Below are positions 9,042 through 16,900 of a stretch of DNA of 64,000 nt, one piece after another. The stretch covers positions 496,001 to 560,000 of the forward strand of contig NZ_CANMDS010000003.1 of NCBI RefSeq assembly GCF_947496725.1, in the 5' to 3' direction. The notes beneath the pieces are model-generated. The model did no database searches and was not told where the DNA came from. It saw nothing but the letters and a program-made list of their open reading frames with translations. Every line of letters starts with the position of its first letter. Positions within the stretch are counted from its first letter, which is position 1. This DNA is from an uncultured Dokdonia sp. (GTDB lineage Bacteria > Bacteroidota > Bacteroidia > Flavobacteriales > Flavobacteriaceae). Made by a program: the position numbers and the translations under genes.

Positions 9042-9121
9042 CCTAAAGTGTTAGAATTATTGTAAAAGTTAAATTTTGGTATGGTTTTCTCATAGGATTG
9101 CATAAATTGCTACTCTATATG

Positions 9122-9925
9122 ATGAAAACCATACTTTTTTTATTGCTACTTGCCGTATGCACAGTAGGATACTCGCAAGAACCAGCTACCCCAACTGGAG
9201 AAACTTCTACAAAGGAGCTTCAAGATGGATATATAGATGGTAAAGTTTTAAGCAGCAGTACAGATATTGCTTTACAAAACGTAAATATTCTCAACCTTTC
9301 AAACTTTAAAGGAGCTACTACAGATAAGCTAGGTAACTTTGACATTAAGGCTGCCGTAAATGATACATTATACTTTTCATATTTAGGTTATAAATCGCTC
9401 AAAGTAAGAGTAAGTTCTGACTGGATAAAATATGGAGATGTAAAGATTAAAATGACAGAGATAGGCATTGCACTAGAAGAAGTGGTTGTAGAAGAGATAG
9501 AACTTACCGGCTACTTAGAGATAGATGCAAAGAGAATCCCTATTTACAGTAACCAGCGCTATAGCATTTCTGGTCTTAACTCTGGTTATGAAATAGGTCA
9601 AGGACAGCCTGGTGCCGTGTCACGCGTGCTGAGCTCTATTTTTAACCCTGCAGATTTTCTTTACAATATATTCAGCCGTAAGAAAGGACAATTGCGAAAG
9701 CTACGCCAGATGAAAGAAGATGACAAAGTGCGTAACCTTCTTGAACGTAAATTTGACCGCGAGACTCTAGGCGCTCTACTTCAAATAGACCGTGTAGATA
9801 TAGATGCTATATTAAAAAATTGTAGCTATTCAGATAACTTTATAATGACTGCAAATGACCTTCAGATTCTAGATGCCATAAGTGAGTGTTATGAAGAGTA
9901 TCGAGTCTTACAAAATAAAGATTAA
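9122..9925 (+). CDS. Secreted protein with carboxypeptidase regulatory-like domain
   Basis: 267 residues from the ATG at 9122 (signal peptide MKTILFLLLLAVCTVGYSQ); the ATG three bases earlier is an equal alternative. Residues about 30-110 form a CarboxypepD_reg-like beta-sandwich (IDGKVLSSSTDIALQNVNILNLSNFKGATTDKLGNFDIKA...DTLYFSYLGYKSLKV), the module that also precedes TonB-dependent receptors. The rest (FNPADFLYNIFSRKKGQLRKLRQM and following helices) is typical of a stand-alone flavobacterial family without known function. Palindromic repeat copy 3 lies 14 bp past the stop. Confidence 0.75.
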   Translation: MKTILFLLLLAVCTVGYSQEPATPTGETSTKELQDGYIDGKVLSSSTDIALQNVNILNLSNFKGATTDKLGNFDIKAAVNDTLYFSYLGYKSLKVRVSSDWIKYGDVKIKMTEIGIALEEVVVEEIELTGYLEIDAKRIPIYSNQRYSISGLNSGYEIGQGQPGAVSRVLSSIFNPADFLYNIFSRKKGQLRKLRQMKEDDKVRNLLERKFDRETLGALLQIDRVDIDAILKNCSYSDNFIMTANDLQILDAISECYEEYRVLQNKD

Positions 9926-9939
9926 AAGATAATTTTAAT

Positions 9940-9959
9940 TACGCTTTCGCGAAAGCGTA
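9940..9959. repeat. Palindromic repeat copy 3 (between convergent genes)
   Basis: Exact 20-mer TACGCTTTCGCGAAAGCGTA in the 37-bp gap between two convergent genes. No T-run follows, so it is not a standard terminator. Confidence 0.95.
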
Positions 9960-9962
9960 CTC

Positions 9963-10619
9963 CTACCCTCTTTCATCTAGATAGCGCTGCTCAATGCGCT
10001 CTACATCTTTAATCATTTTACGAGTCCAAGCCAGCTTTTTATCAAAAAGTTCTTGCTCAGAAAACTTCCAGTCTACAGCCGAAGATTTGAGCTTAGTCAT
10101 TATATGCTGTAATGTTATTGCCGCAGAAACTGAAATATTGAGACTCTCAGTAAAGCCTACCATAGGTATATAAATAAAATCGTCTGCCTCCTCCATCACG
10201 AGGTCGCTTAAACCTTCTGTCTCTCTACCAAAAAATATAGCAGCCTTCTCTGTCACATCAAACTCTTCTAGCCTGTGTGCATCTTTATGTGGTGACGTGG
10301 CAACAATCTTATAGCCCTGCTCACGCAATGATTTGATACAACTAGAAGCACTATTGTGACGAGATACATCTACCCACTTTTGAGCCCCCATAGCAATCTC
10401 ACGATCTATACGCTTTGCATTTACCTCTTCTATAACGTGCAGTTCTTGTACTCCAAAAGATTCACAACTACGTATTACAGCACTCGTGTTGTGTAATTGA
10501 TATACATCCTCTACAGCCACGGTAAAATGTGTTGTGCGCTCACGTAATACTTTATCAAATAATTGTACGCGACGTTCGGTTAAAAAAGATTGCAGGTAGG
10601 TTAAAAGGTCTTGATCCAT
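9963..10619 (-). CDS. trmH: tRNA (guanosine(18)-2'-O)-methyltransferase TrmH
   Basis: SPOUT-class SAM-dependent enzyme methylating the ribose of G18 in tRNA D-loops. 218 residues, close to the usual length. Motif 1 is HNTSAVIRSCESFGVQELHVI, motif 2 FFGRETEGLSDLVMEEAD, motif 3 IPMVGFTESLNISVSAAITL; these three make the trefoil knot with the catalytic Arg in motif 1. The N- and C-terminal helices (ERRVQLFDKVLRERTTHFTVAVEDV and KKLAWTRKMIKDVERIEQRY) identify TrmH rather than RlmB. Divergent from the sirtuin gene. Confidence 0.93.
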   Translation of the reverse strand: MDQDLLTYLQSFLTERRVQLFDKVLRERTTHFTVAVEDVYQLHNTSAVIRSCESFGVQELHVIEEVNAKRIDREIAMGAQKWVDVSRHNSASSCIKSLREQGYKIVATSPHKDAHRLEEFDVTEKAAIFFGRETEGLSDLVMEEADDFIYIPMVGFTESLNISVSAAITLQHIMTKLKSSAVDWKFSEQELFDKKLAWTRKMIKDVERIEQRYLDERG

Positions 10620-10681
10620 TAAAAATTGTTTACAGGGTAAAGATACTGTACTTTTAAAGTGTAAAAAACCTATTGAGGAGT

Positions 10682-11362
10682 ATGCAAAAAGTTGTTGTAT
10701 TATCTGGCGCTGGTATGAGTGCAGAGAGCGGTCTTAAAACCTTTAGAGATGCAAACGGTCTTTGGGAAGGTCACGATGTAATGCAAGTGGCGACACCAGA
10801 AGGCTGGAAAGCAAACCAAGAGCTTGTTTTAAGATTTTACAACGAGCGCAGGAAGCAACTACTAGAAGTCTTACCTAACCAAGGACATTTTGATCTTGTA
10901 AAACTAGAAGAAGCCTATGACGTACATATCATCACTCAAAATGTAGACGATTTGCACGAGAGAGCGGGTAGCTCAAAAGTTATACACCTACACGGTGAAT
11001 TACTTAAGGTGCGTAGCTGCAAAGACCCGTCTCAAGTTTTAGAATGGAAAAAAGATTTAAAAACTGGTGATTTATGCCCTCAAGGAGGCCAGTTTAGACC
11101 GCATATTGTTTGGTTTGGAGAAGATGTACCACTTATGGAAGATGCTGCTCATATTGTTAGTCAGGCAGATTATATCATCATAGTAGGCACCTCTATGCAA
11201 GTATATCCCGCAGCTGGACTTATCACCCTAGCCCAGCCAGATGCTGAGATTTTTTTTATTGACCCTAAACCAGCTATCTCACAAAAAAAAGGACTAACGA
11301 TACTCCCAGAGAGAGCAACAACAGGAGTCAAAAAGGTGGTAGATACACTTCTTTCTAAATAA
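10682..11362 (+). CDS. NAD-dependent protein deacylase, sirtuin (CobB-like, class III)
   Basis: Removes acyl groups from lysines using NAD+, yielding nicotinamide and O-acyl-ADP-ribose. ATG at 10682, preceded by a rare purine-rich AGGAG, gives 226 residues. Motifs: VVLSGAGMSAESGLKTFRDANGLW (NAD site), ITQNVDDLHERAGS, catalytic His in VIHLHGE, and RPHIVWFGEDVP. The QVATPEGW...LRFYNERRKQLL segment keeps the Tyr and Arg (Y-x-x-R) that define succinyl/malonyl-lysine preference in class III sirtuins. Only two Cys (RSC and DLCPQ) lie where the four zinc ligands normally sit, so it probably binds no structural zinc. Confidence 0.92.
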   Translation: MQKVVVLSGAGMSAESGLKTFRDANGLWEGHDVMQVATPEGWKANQELVLRFYNERRKQLLEVLPNQGHFDLVKLEEAYDVHIITQNVDDLHERAGSSKVIHLHGELLKVRSCKDPSQVLEWKKDLKTGDLCPQGGQFRPHIVWFGEDVPLMEDAAHIVSQADYIIIVGTSMQVYPAAGLITLAQPDAEIFFIDPKPAISQKKGLTILPERATTGVKKVVDTLLSK

Positions 11363-11370
11363 ACTAACAA

Positions 11371-11952
11371 TTGACACTTAACGAGCTTTATAAAGATCTA
11401 GACTACGTCAATCACAGTCGTGAGAAGCGCGCCTACTATGCGCAACTTATTGTTGATAATCCTGGTGCAATGAGACACGTACTAGAAATTCTATTTATGG
11501 TAGACGACCCTAGATCTAATCGTGCCGGATGGCTTGCGGAGTTTGCCACAAAAATGAATATAACAATTATCTTACCGCATCTTGATTACTTTACAACACA
11601 TATGCATACTGTCTATCAAGACTCCGCCTTAAGACCTGTCGCAAAAATTTGCGAATACCTTACAATATCATATTACAAAGAAAAGCACCCAGAAACTAGA
11701 AAGATGCTTTTATCAAGCCATAAGAATTGTATTATAGAATGTGGTTTTGACTGGTTAATCACAGATCAAAAGGTGGCTGTAAAAGCATATACACTTACTT
11801 CTTTATACCACTTAGGCACAGAAACAGATTGGGTTCATCCAGAATTAAAGCGTTTTATGGAAGATGGATACCATACCGGAAGCGCGGCTTTTAAGGCCAG
11901 ATGCAGACACGTTAAAAAATGGATTGAAAAATTCAACAAAAAGCAATCTTAA
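11371..11952 (+). CDS. Conserved alpha-helical protein of unknown function
   Basis: 193 residues starting with TTG at 11371 (TLNELYKDLDYVNHSREKR); no ATG occurs near the N-terminus and the frame is closed just upstream. Residues appear all-helical with an ARM/HEAT-like feel (AQLIVDNPGAMRHVLEILF, VAKICEYLTISYY, VAVKAYTLTSLYHLG). Flavobacterial homologues are sometimes labelled adenylosuccinate lyase, but no lyase signature is visible here, so that name should not be used. It starts 8 bp after the sirtuin stop and is probably co-transcribed with it. Confidence 0.7.
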   Translation: MTLNELYKDLDYVNHSREKRAYYAQLIVDNPGAMRHVLEILFMVDDPRSNRAGWLAEFATKMNITIILPHLDYFTTHMHTVYQDSALRPVAKICEYLTISYYKEKHPETRKMLLSSHKNCIIECGFDWLITDQKVAVKAYTLTSLYHLGTETDWVHPELKRFMEDGYHTGSAAFKARCRHVKKWIEKFNKKQS

Positions 11953-12058
11953 CACCACAAAAAGCAGCAAAATCAAGAATTACATAATGTAATGTTTAAA
12001 GAAAAGTTAAATGTAGTTAAAGAATGCATTTTAACACTTAAAACTTTCTTAATCCTGT

Positions 12059-12066
12059 TATATTTG
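12059..12066 (+). promoter_or_regulatory. -7 promoter element of the 12091 gene
   Basis: TATATTTG matches TAnnTTTG 25 bp before the ATG at 12091. The -33 box is not convincing. Confidence 0.4.
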
Positions 12067-12090
12067 GAACTTTAAACACAAAAACTTCTT

Positions 12091-12792
12091 ATGATTTTAC
12101 GTACACTATTTATTGCTGGTTTCCTACTAACAGCAACGGTTTCAACAGGACAGAACACCTTTGGAGGTGGAGGTTCTTCCACATCTTCAAATTCAGTATT
12201 TAATCAGAAAATGAATTTAGGTTACAAAGCCGGAGCAAACCGAGTTGAAGATAAGAAAGTAGATGGATCACCATACCTTTTTGAAAATTGGGATCGTTCT
12301 GCAACTGTAGTAACAAAGGCAGGCGAAAATCTAAAAATTGAGAATGTAAACTTTGACGGTAGAAGAAATAAAATTGTCGCAAAAATCAATAGTGATTCTA
12401 TTTATACCTTTAACTCTCTTGCAATTGATAAAGCCATTATAAATGGTAAAACGTTTGTAAATATTGAAGCGCCTAACAGTGCTGTTATTAAAGTTTACGA
12501 ACTTGTTGTAGAGACACCAGAATTTAAAATATTAAAAGATCACGTAGTAGATATAAACGAGGGAAGCTCAAACCCTATGCGCGGGACAACAATTGCTCGT
12601 TACATACCTAGAGAGTTCTATATGCTTCTTAAAAACGATAGTTTTGAAAGATTTAGTCTCAGAAAGAAAAAAATATTGAAACTTCTTGCAGCACAAGAGG
12701 AAAAGGTAAAAACCTTTGTAGATCAAAATGATCTTAATTATAAAAATGAAGACGACATAAATAAAATTATGGACTTCTACACAGGTCTTTAA
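12091..12792 (+). CDS. Secreted protein of unknown function
   Basis: 233 residues with a signal peptide (MILRTLFIAGFLLTATVSTGQ) followed by a Gly/Ser-rich linker (NTFGGGGSSTSSNS). The mature part mixes predicted beta strands (ATVVTKAGENLKIENVNFDGRRNKIVAKI, KAIINGKTFVNIEA) with a basic helical C-terminus (FSLRKKKILKLLAAQEEKVKTFV). I do not recognise a named family. It is a single-gene unit with its own -7 element and an intrinsic terminator. Confidence 0.75.
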   Translation: MILRTLFIAGFLLTATVSTGQNTFGGGGSSTSSNSVFNQKMNLGYKAGANRVEDKKVDGSPYLFENWDRSATVVTKAGENLKIENVNFDGRRNKIVAKINSDSIYTFNSLAIDKAIINGKTFVNIEAPNSAVIKVYELVVETPEFKILKDHVVDINEGSSNPMRGTTIARYIPREFYMLLKNDSFERFSLRKKKILKLLAAQEEKVKTFVDQNDLNYKNEDDINKIMDFYTGL

Positions 12793-12810
12793 CACACAAT
12801 CCTACTATAT

Positions 12811-12840
12811 AAAAGCCACCTTCCGGGTGGCTTTTTCTTT
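12811..12840 (+). terminator. Intrinsic terminator
   Basis: AAAGCCACC-TTCC-GGGTGGCTTT followed by TTCTTTT, 18 bp after the 12091-12792 gene. Confidence 0.9.
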
Positions 12841-12890
12841 TATACATTTATAAGTAGAAATGCATACATTCGCATTTTGCTAGTTATTTT

Positions 12891-13976
12891 ATGTATAAAA
12901 AATGTTTTGTTGCTTTAAGCCTTCTCTACTGCAGTTTTATAACCGCACAAGAGGTTAATCCTTTTGAAGTTGAGCTCAATTATTTTTACGGGAGTATATT
13001 GAGGCACAACAAAGACATCACATCGCTCATAACTGGGCATCCAGAAGGGTTGATTTTAAGCTATAACAAGAAAACTTATGGTGAGCAAGAGTGGTCCAGA
13101 AGATATAATTACCCTGACTACGGATTTACATTGGCCTATCAAGATCTTAAAAATGACAACTTAGGCAAGACCTATAACGCTCTAGCGCATTACAGCTTCT
13201 ACTTTCTTAACAGAAAACTTATGGCCAGAGTTGGTCAAGGTATTGGGTATACTACAAATCCTTTTGACATTGAAACCAATGTAGCAAATAACGCTTATGG
13301 CTCAAGATTTTTTAGCGCCACACTTGTAATGCTTAACTACAAGCAACCGATTACCCCACAAATATCATTACAAACAGGACTTACCTTTTTACACGGGTCA
13401 AATGGTAATTTTAAAGCACCTAATACAAGTACAAACACCCTAGCAATTAACGCAGGTGTGGTCTATAAAAACAAACCGATTCCAGACTATATTCCCAGAG
13501 GACCTAGAGAACGCTATACAGAGCCTATAGGTTTTAATTTTGCTCTCAATATGGGGCTTAACGAGAGTGATTATGTTGGGCTGGGTCAAGAACCATTCTT
13601 GATCTTGACTGCTTATGCAGATAAGAGATTGAGTAAAAAAAGTACCATTCTTGCTGGAGCAGAGTTCTTTTTTTCAAAATTCTTAAAGAACGAAATTGAG
13701 TTTCTATCTGTAGCCTTCCCCTCATTTGGTGTTACAAAAGACCAAGATTGGAAACGAGCAGGCGTATTTGTGGGTCACGAATTGCGATTTAATAAAACCG
13801 CACTTATGACGCACGCCGGTTATTATGTGTACTATCCTTATGATTTTGAAGGTAGGTTCTACCAGCGCGTGGGGCTTAAACACTATATACAAGAAAAATA
13901 CTTTATTTCTGCTGCCGTAAAAACGCACGGAGCAAAAGCAGAGGCAGTAGAATTTGGATTAGGAATACGATTATGA
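12891..13976 (+). CDS. PagL-like acyloxyacyl hydrolase (lipid A 3-O-deacylase family), outer membrane
   Basis: 361 residues with a signal peptide (MYKKCFVALSLLYCSFITAQ) and alternating beta-barrel strands ending in a hydrophobic FGLGIRL. The central TFLHGSNGNFKAPNTSTN aligns with the PagL catalytic segment: His and Ser of H-x-S-N are present and the downstream K-x-PN is kept, but the position of the catalytic Glu (12 after the Ser) appears to be Asn. PagL removes the 3-O acyl chain from lipid A; activity here is uncertain for that reason. The stop overlaps the next start by 4 bp (ATGA), so it is coupled to the GIN lipoprotein gene. Confidence 0.8.
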   Translation: MYKKCFVALSLLYCSFITAQEVNPFEVELNYFYGSILRHNKDITSLITGHPEGLILSYNKKTYGEQEWSRRYNYPDYGFTLAYQDLKNDNLGKTYNALAHYSFYFLNRKLMARVGQGIGYTTNPFDIETNVANNAYGSRFFSATLVMLNYKQPITPQISLQTGLTFLHGSNGNFKAPNTSTNTLAINAGVVYKNKPIPDYIPRGPRERYTEPIGFNFALNMGLNESDYVGLGQEPFLILTAYADKRLSKKSTILAGAEFFFSKFLKNEIEFLSVAFPSFGVTKDQDWKRAGVFVGHELRFNKTALMTHAGYYVYYPYDFEGRFYQRVGLKHYIQEKYFISAAVKTHGAKAEAVEFGLGIRL

Positions 13977-14788
13977 TGACAACAAACTTCAGGTTTATAA
14001 GGGCTATATCTACGCTTTCGCGAAAGCGTAATTCCCTCCTACTCGCCCTACTGCTAGCATTTTTCATTTCTTGCGACTCTGAAGATGCAAATGATTGTTT
14101 TCAAACAGATGGAGACATCATAACGTATACACTTGATGTGGATACATTTTCAAAAATCCAAATGGAAGATGACATTCGCGTTATTCTTAAAGAAGGACCT
14201 CAACAACAAGTTATCGTTGAAACTGGCGAAAATCTAGTACCAGACCTCAACCTCTTTGTAGAACAAGAAACACTTGTACTGCAAAACCTAAATGGTTGTA
14301 ATTTTTTACGCGAGTATGGTAGAACTCTTGTAACTGTAACTTCACCAAATATTACTCGCATACGCCAGGCTTCTGCCTTTGAGATTACCAGTGAAGGTTT
14401 ACTCAACTATGAATCATTAACTATTGTAAGCAACTCAACTTCTAATAGCCTTAACATTACAGATATTAATAAAAGTGGTGCTGTGACGCTGCATATAAAC
14501 AGTACTAACCTGGTGATTTCTGCAAATGGATCAAGTAATATTACAATGTCTGGAAGTGTTGAAACGGCATCTATAAACTTTAGCGATGAGTTTCCGCAAT
14601 TCAATGGTAGAAACCTTGAGATAGGCGATTTAACCTTTAATCATACCAGTGCTGCACAAATGGTAGTAAATCCTCAAAACAGCCTACAAGGCGTTATAAA
14701 AGCCACAGGAGACCTTATATCTGTCACAGAACCACCGCTAGTCGATGTAGATGTGCTTTTTACAGGTCAATTAATTTTTGAAGATTAG
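13973..14788 (+). CDS. GIN-domain (DUF2807) lipoprotein
   Basis: 271 residues. The export signal is unusually long: a basic n-region followed by LLLALLLAFFISCD, whose Cys is a lipobox cysteine. Residues about 50-250 form the head-GIN/DUF2807 beta-helix (FSKIQMEDDIRVILKEGPQQQVIVETGENLVPDLNL..., repeated N-x-x-S strands such as ITMSGSVETASINFS). Members are surface-exposed or periplasmic, function unknown. Part of the n-region (TLSRKR) is encoded by an exact 20-bp palindromic repeat at 14011-14030. There is no later Met before the hydrophobic core, so the repeat is truly translated. Confidence 0.85.
   Translation: MMTTNFRFIRAISTLSRKRNSLLLALLLAFFISCDSEDANDCFQTDGDIITYTLDVDTFSKIQMEDDIRVILKEGPQQQVIVETGENLVPDLNLFVEQETLVLQNLNGCNFLREYGRTLVTVTSPNITRIRQASAFEITSEGLLNYESLTIVSNSTSNSLNITDINKSGAVTLHINSTNLVISANGSSNITMSGSVETASINFSDEFPQFNGRNLEIGDLTFNHTSAAQMVVNPQNSLQGVIKATGDLISVTEPPLVDVDVLFTGQLIFED
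14011..14030. repeat. Palindromic repeat copy 4 (in signal peptide of GIN lipoprotein)
   Basis: Exact 20-mer TACGCTTTCGCGAAAGCGTA, read as TLSRKR. Confidence 0.95.
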
Positions 14789-14850
14789 ATTAATTACAAT
14801 ATCTTAAACACTTTGTATATTAAAAACAAATTAACACTAATACTTAAATA

Positions 14851-15231
14851 ATGGTAAAAGCAAAATATCAAAACGTTCTTGACCTAGGAGAAAAACTTAA
14901 CATCCAGAACGGAGATGTAAAAGAAGAAAATGGAGTACTTCACGTAACAGGTACTGCAACAAATCAATATGAGAAAAACCAACTTTGGGATGCTATAAAA
15001 GCGGCCGGAGGAGAAAATCCAGGTGACATTGTAGCAGACATTAAAGTCGCAGATACATCTGTTTATGCACGTCATACAGTTGCGAGTGGAGACACACTAG
15101 GCAAGATTGCAAAGCATTATTATGGAGATGCAATGAAGTACAAAGAGATTTTTGAAGCAAATAAAGACATCCTTAAAAACCCAGATGTTATACATCCAGA
15201 TCAGAATCTTGTGATTCCTAATCTAGGATAA
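14851..15231 (+). CDS. LysM/BON-domain protein (YgaU/Kbp-like)
   Basis: 126 residues without a signal peptide. Residues 1-70 resemble a BON-like domain (ENGVLHVTGTATNQYEKNQLWDAI, ADIKVAD) and residues about 75-124 a LysM domain (HTVASGDTLGKIAKHYYGDAMKYKEIFEANKDILKNPDVIHPDQNLVIP). The E. coli relative YgaU/Kbp binds K+ and is cytoplasmic; a similar small stress-linked role is plausible. Single gene, closed by a strong terminator. Confidence 0.88.
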   Translation: MVKAKYQNVLDLGEKLNIQNGDVKEENGVLHVTGTATNQYEKNQLWDAIKAAGGENPGDIVADIKVADTSVYARHTVASGDTLGKIAKHYYGDAMKYKEIFEANKDILKNPDVIHPDQNLVIPNLG

Positions 15232-15262
15232 TATTCAATAACAACATTGAATTACAATCATA

Positions 15263-15289
15263 AAAAAAGCTCCCAAATTGGGAGCTTTT
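15263..15289 (+). terminator. Intrinsic terminator after LysM gene
   Basis: AAAAGCTCCC-AAATT-GGGAGCTTTT stem loop 32 bp after the stop. The U-tract is short. Confidence 0.85.
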
Positions 15290-15380
15290 CACACTTTAGT
15301 CTAATCTAAAAGTTTTACGCTAAGTATTTAAAATCAAATACTTACAATGATTATATAAATTAATAATTTATATTTTAAAA

Positions 15381-16847
15381 TTATCCTAATCCTGAAATAT
15401 AATTACCATAAAGATCATTAAAACGCATCCCTGTGGTGAGTTTATACTTGCTCAGTTTCTTATATTCTACAAGTCCAAAAAGGATAAACTCTTTTAAGAA
15501 ATAGCGGTCCTCCTCTACTGTTTCGGGCTGATATTTATTTACGAGTTCTTCTAAAGGTGTAATGCTGTCTAGCATTAATTTGTATTCTTTGTCAGTCAAA
15601 TTATCTTCAAGCTCAAAACCACTTTGCTCAAAGAACCAAGCCAAGACATCACCATAAGGATCTTCTTGATTATCTTTTACAAGCTTTTCGATCTTTGGGA
15701 AATAATCATCAAAAAGTGAACGCGTTGCATCACCTATAAGAATTTTTGCAACCTCATCTGCTCCCTCTTGTTCTCCTTCATATACTAATTCTACCTTTCC
15801 GGTAATCGCAGGAATTATGCCCATAATATCAGAATATCGTATTGCAGTAGTTGCATCTCCAGATAACAACATACGACGCTCTGCTGTACTCATTAAGTTT
15901 TCAAATGCCGTTATACTCATACGTGCACTTATACCACTCTTTTCATCTATATACTCGCTCTCTCTAGCCACAAAACCTATCTCTTCTATAAGATCTTTTA
16001 CTAGGTTAGGTACGTGTACTTTAGTTTTCTGGCGCTCGTCTAGATTTGCTTCTTGATCTGTTATAGTACGCGCGATAGCCACTGTTTCTGGATAGTGAGT
16101 AAGTATTTGAGAACCTATACGATCTTTAAGCGGTGTAACTATACTTCCTCTATTTGTATAATCTTCTGGATTTGCAGTAAATACAAACTGCATATCAAGT
16201 GGTAGTCTCAATTTAAAGCCGCGTATTTGAATATCACCTTCTTGTAGAATATTAAACAAAGCCACTTGTATACGTGCTTGTAAATCTGGCAACTCGTTGA
16301 TTACAAAAATTGACCTGTTTGCACGAGGAATCATTCCGTAGTGTATCACGCGGTCATCTGCATAACTTAGTTTCAGGTTTGCTGCCTTTATAGGATCTAC
16401 GTCACCTACTATATCTGCAACAGTTACATCTGGTGTTGCAAGCTTCTCTGCAAAGCGCTCAGATCTATGTACCCAGTGGATAGGTGTGTCATCTCCTTTT
16501 TCCTTAATAAGCTCTGTAGCATACCTCGAGATAGGATTAAGTGGATCATCATTAATTTCTGAACCTGCTACTATAGGCATCCACTCATCAAGGAGGTTTA
16601 CCATCTGTCTTGCAAGTCTAGTTTTTGCCTGGCCACGTAGCCCTAAAAGATTGATATTATGTTTACTTAATATGGCTCTTTCTAGTTCTGGTATAACTGT
16701 GTGCTCGTAACCGTGTATACCTGTAAATGTAGGTGTACCTGCTTGTAATTTTGATATAAGGTGCTCGCGCAACTCTTCTTTTATACTTCTAGATGTCCAC
16801 GATGCTTTTTTAAGAGCTCCTAGTGTTTTTATTTCTGTATGATTCAT
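15381..16847 (-). CDS. MoxR/Mg-chelatase-type AAA+ ATPase
   Basis: 488 residues resembling the ATPase subunit of magnesium chelatase and MoxR/RavA proteins. The nucleotide site reads INLLGLRGQAKTRLARQM (GxxGxxKT), the Walker B position SIFVINELPDL has Asn-Glu rather than Asp-Glu, sensor 1 is FVFTANPEDYTNRG with the following DRIGSQILTHYPE, and a lid domain follows. Such ATPases work with a vWA partner as chaperones or insertases; the gene directly upstream (16901-18022) encodes one, with a 53-bp gap. The physiological target is unknown. No porphyrin or chlorophyll genes are nearby, so chelatase activity is unlikely. Confidence 0.88.
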   Translation of the reverse strand: MNHTEIKTLGALKKASWTSRSIKEELREHLISKLQAGTPTFTGIHGYEHTVIPELERAILSKHNINLLGLRGQAKTRLARQMVNLLDEWMPIVAGSEINDDPLNPISRYATELIKEKGDDTPIHWVHRSERFAEKLATPDVTVADIVGDVDPIKAANLKLSYADDRVIHYGMIPRANRSIFVINELPDLQARIQVALFNILQEGDIQIRGFKLRLPLDMQFVFTANPEDYTNRGSIVTPLKDRIGSQILTHYPETVAIARTITDQEANLDERQKTKVHVPNLVKDLIEEIGFVARESEYIDEKSGISARMSITAFENLMSTAERRMLLSGDATTAIRYSDIMGIIPAITGKVELVYEGEQEGADEVAKILIGDATRSLFDDYFPKIEKLVKDNQEDPYGDVLAWFFEQSGFELEDNLTDKEYKLMLDSITPLEELVNKYQPETVEEDRYFLKEFILFGLVEYKKLSKYKLTTGMRFNDLYGNYISGLG

Positions 16848-16900
16848 AGCTATTCTTGTTTTACCTCATCTCACAATGAGGTATCTATTTTTTTTTACAA

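Noticed and set aside
8698-9054. Long alternative frame (Val/Ala-rich) over the helicase tail and the matching reverse frame
   Set aside because: It arises from the GGT/CGT-rich repeats coding the RGG tail; composition is extreme and no start context or homologue is apparent.
9940-9959. Palindrome as a Rho-independent terminator between convergent genes
   Set aside because: No T-run on either side, and identical copies lie in the middle of coding genes and next to genuine terminators (58911-58972).
11371-11952. Annotation as adenylosuccinate lyase
   Set aside because: No lyase signature and far too short; the name probably stems from neighbourhood-based misannotation.
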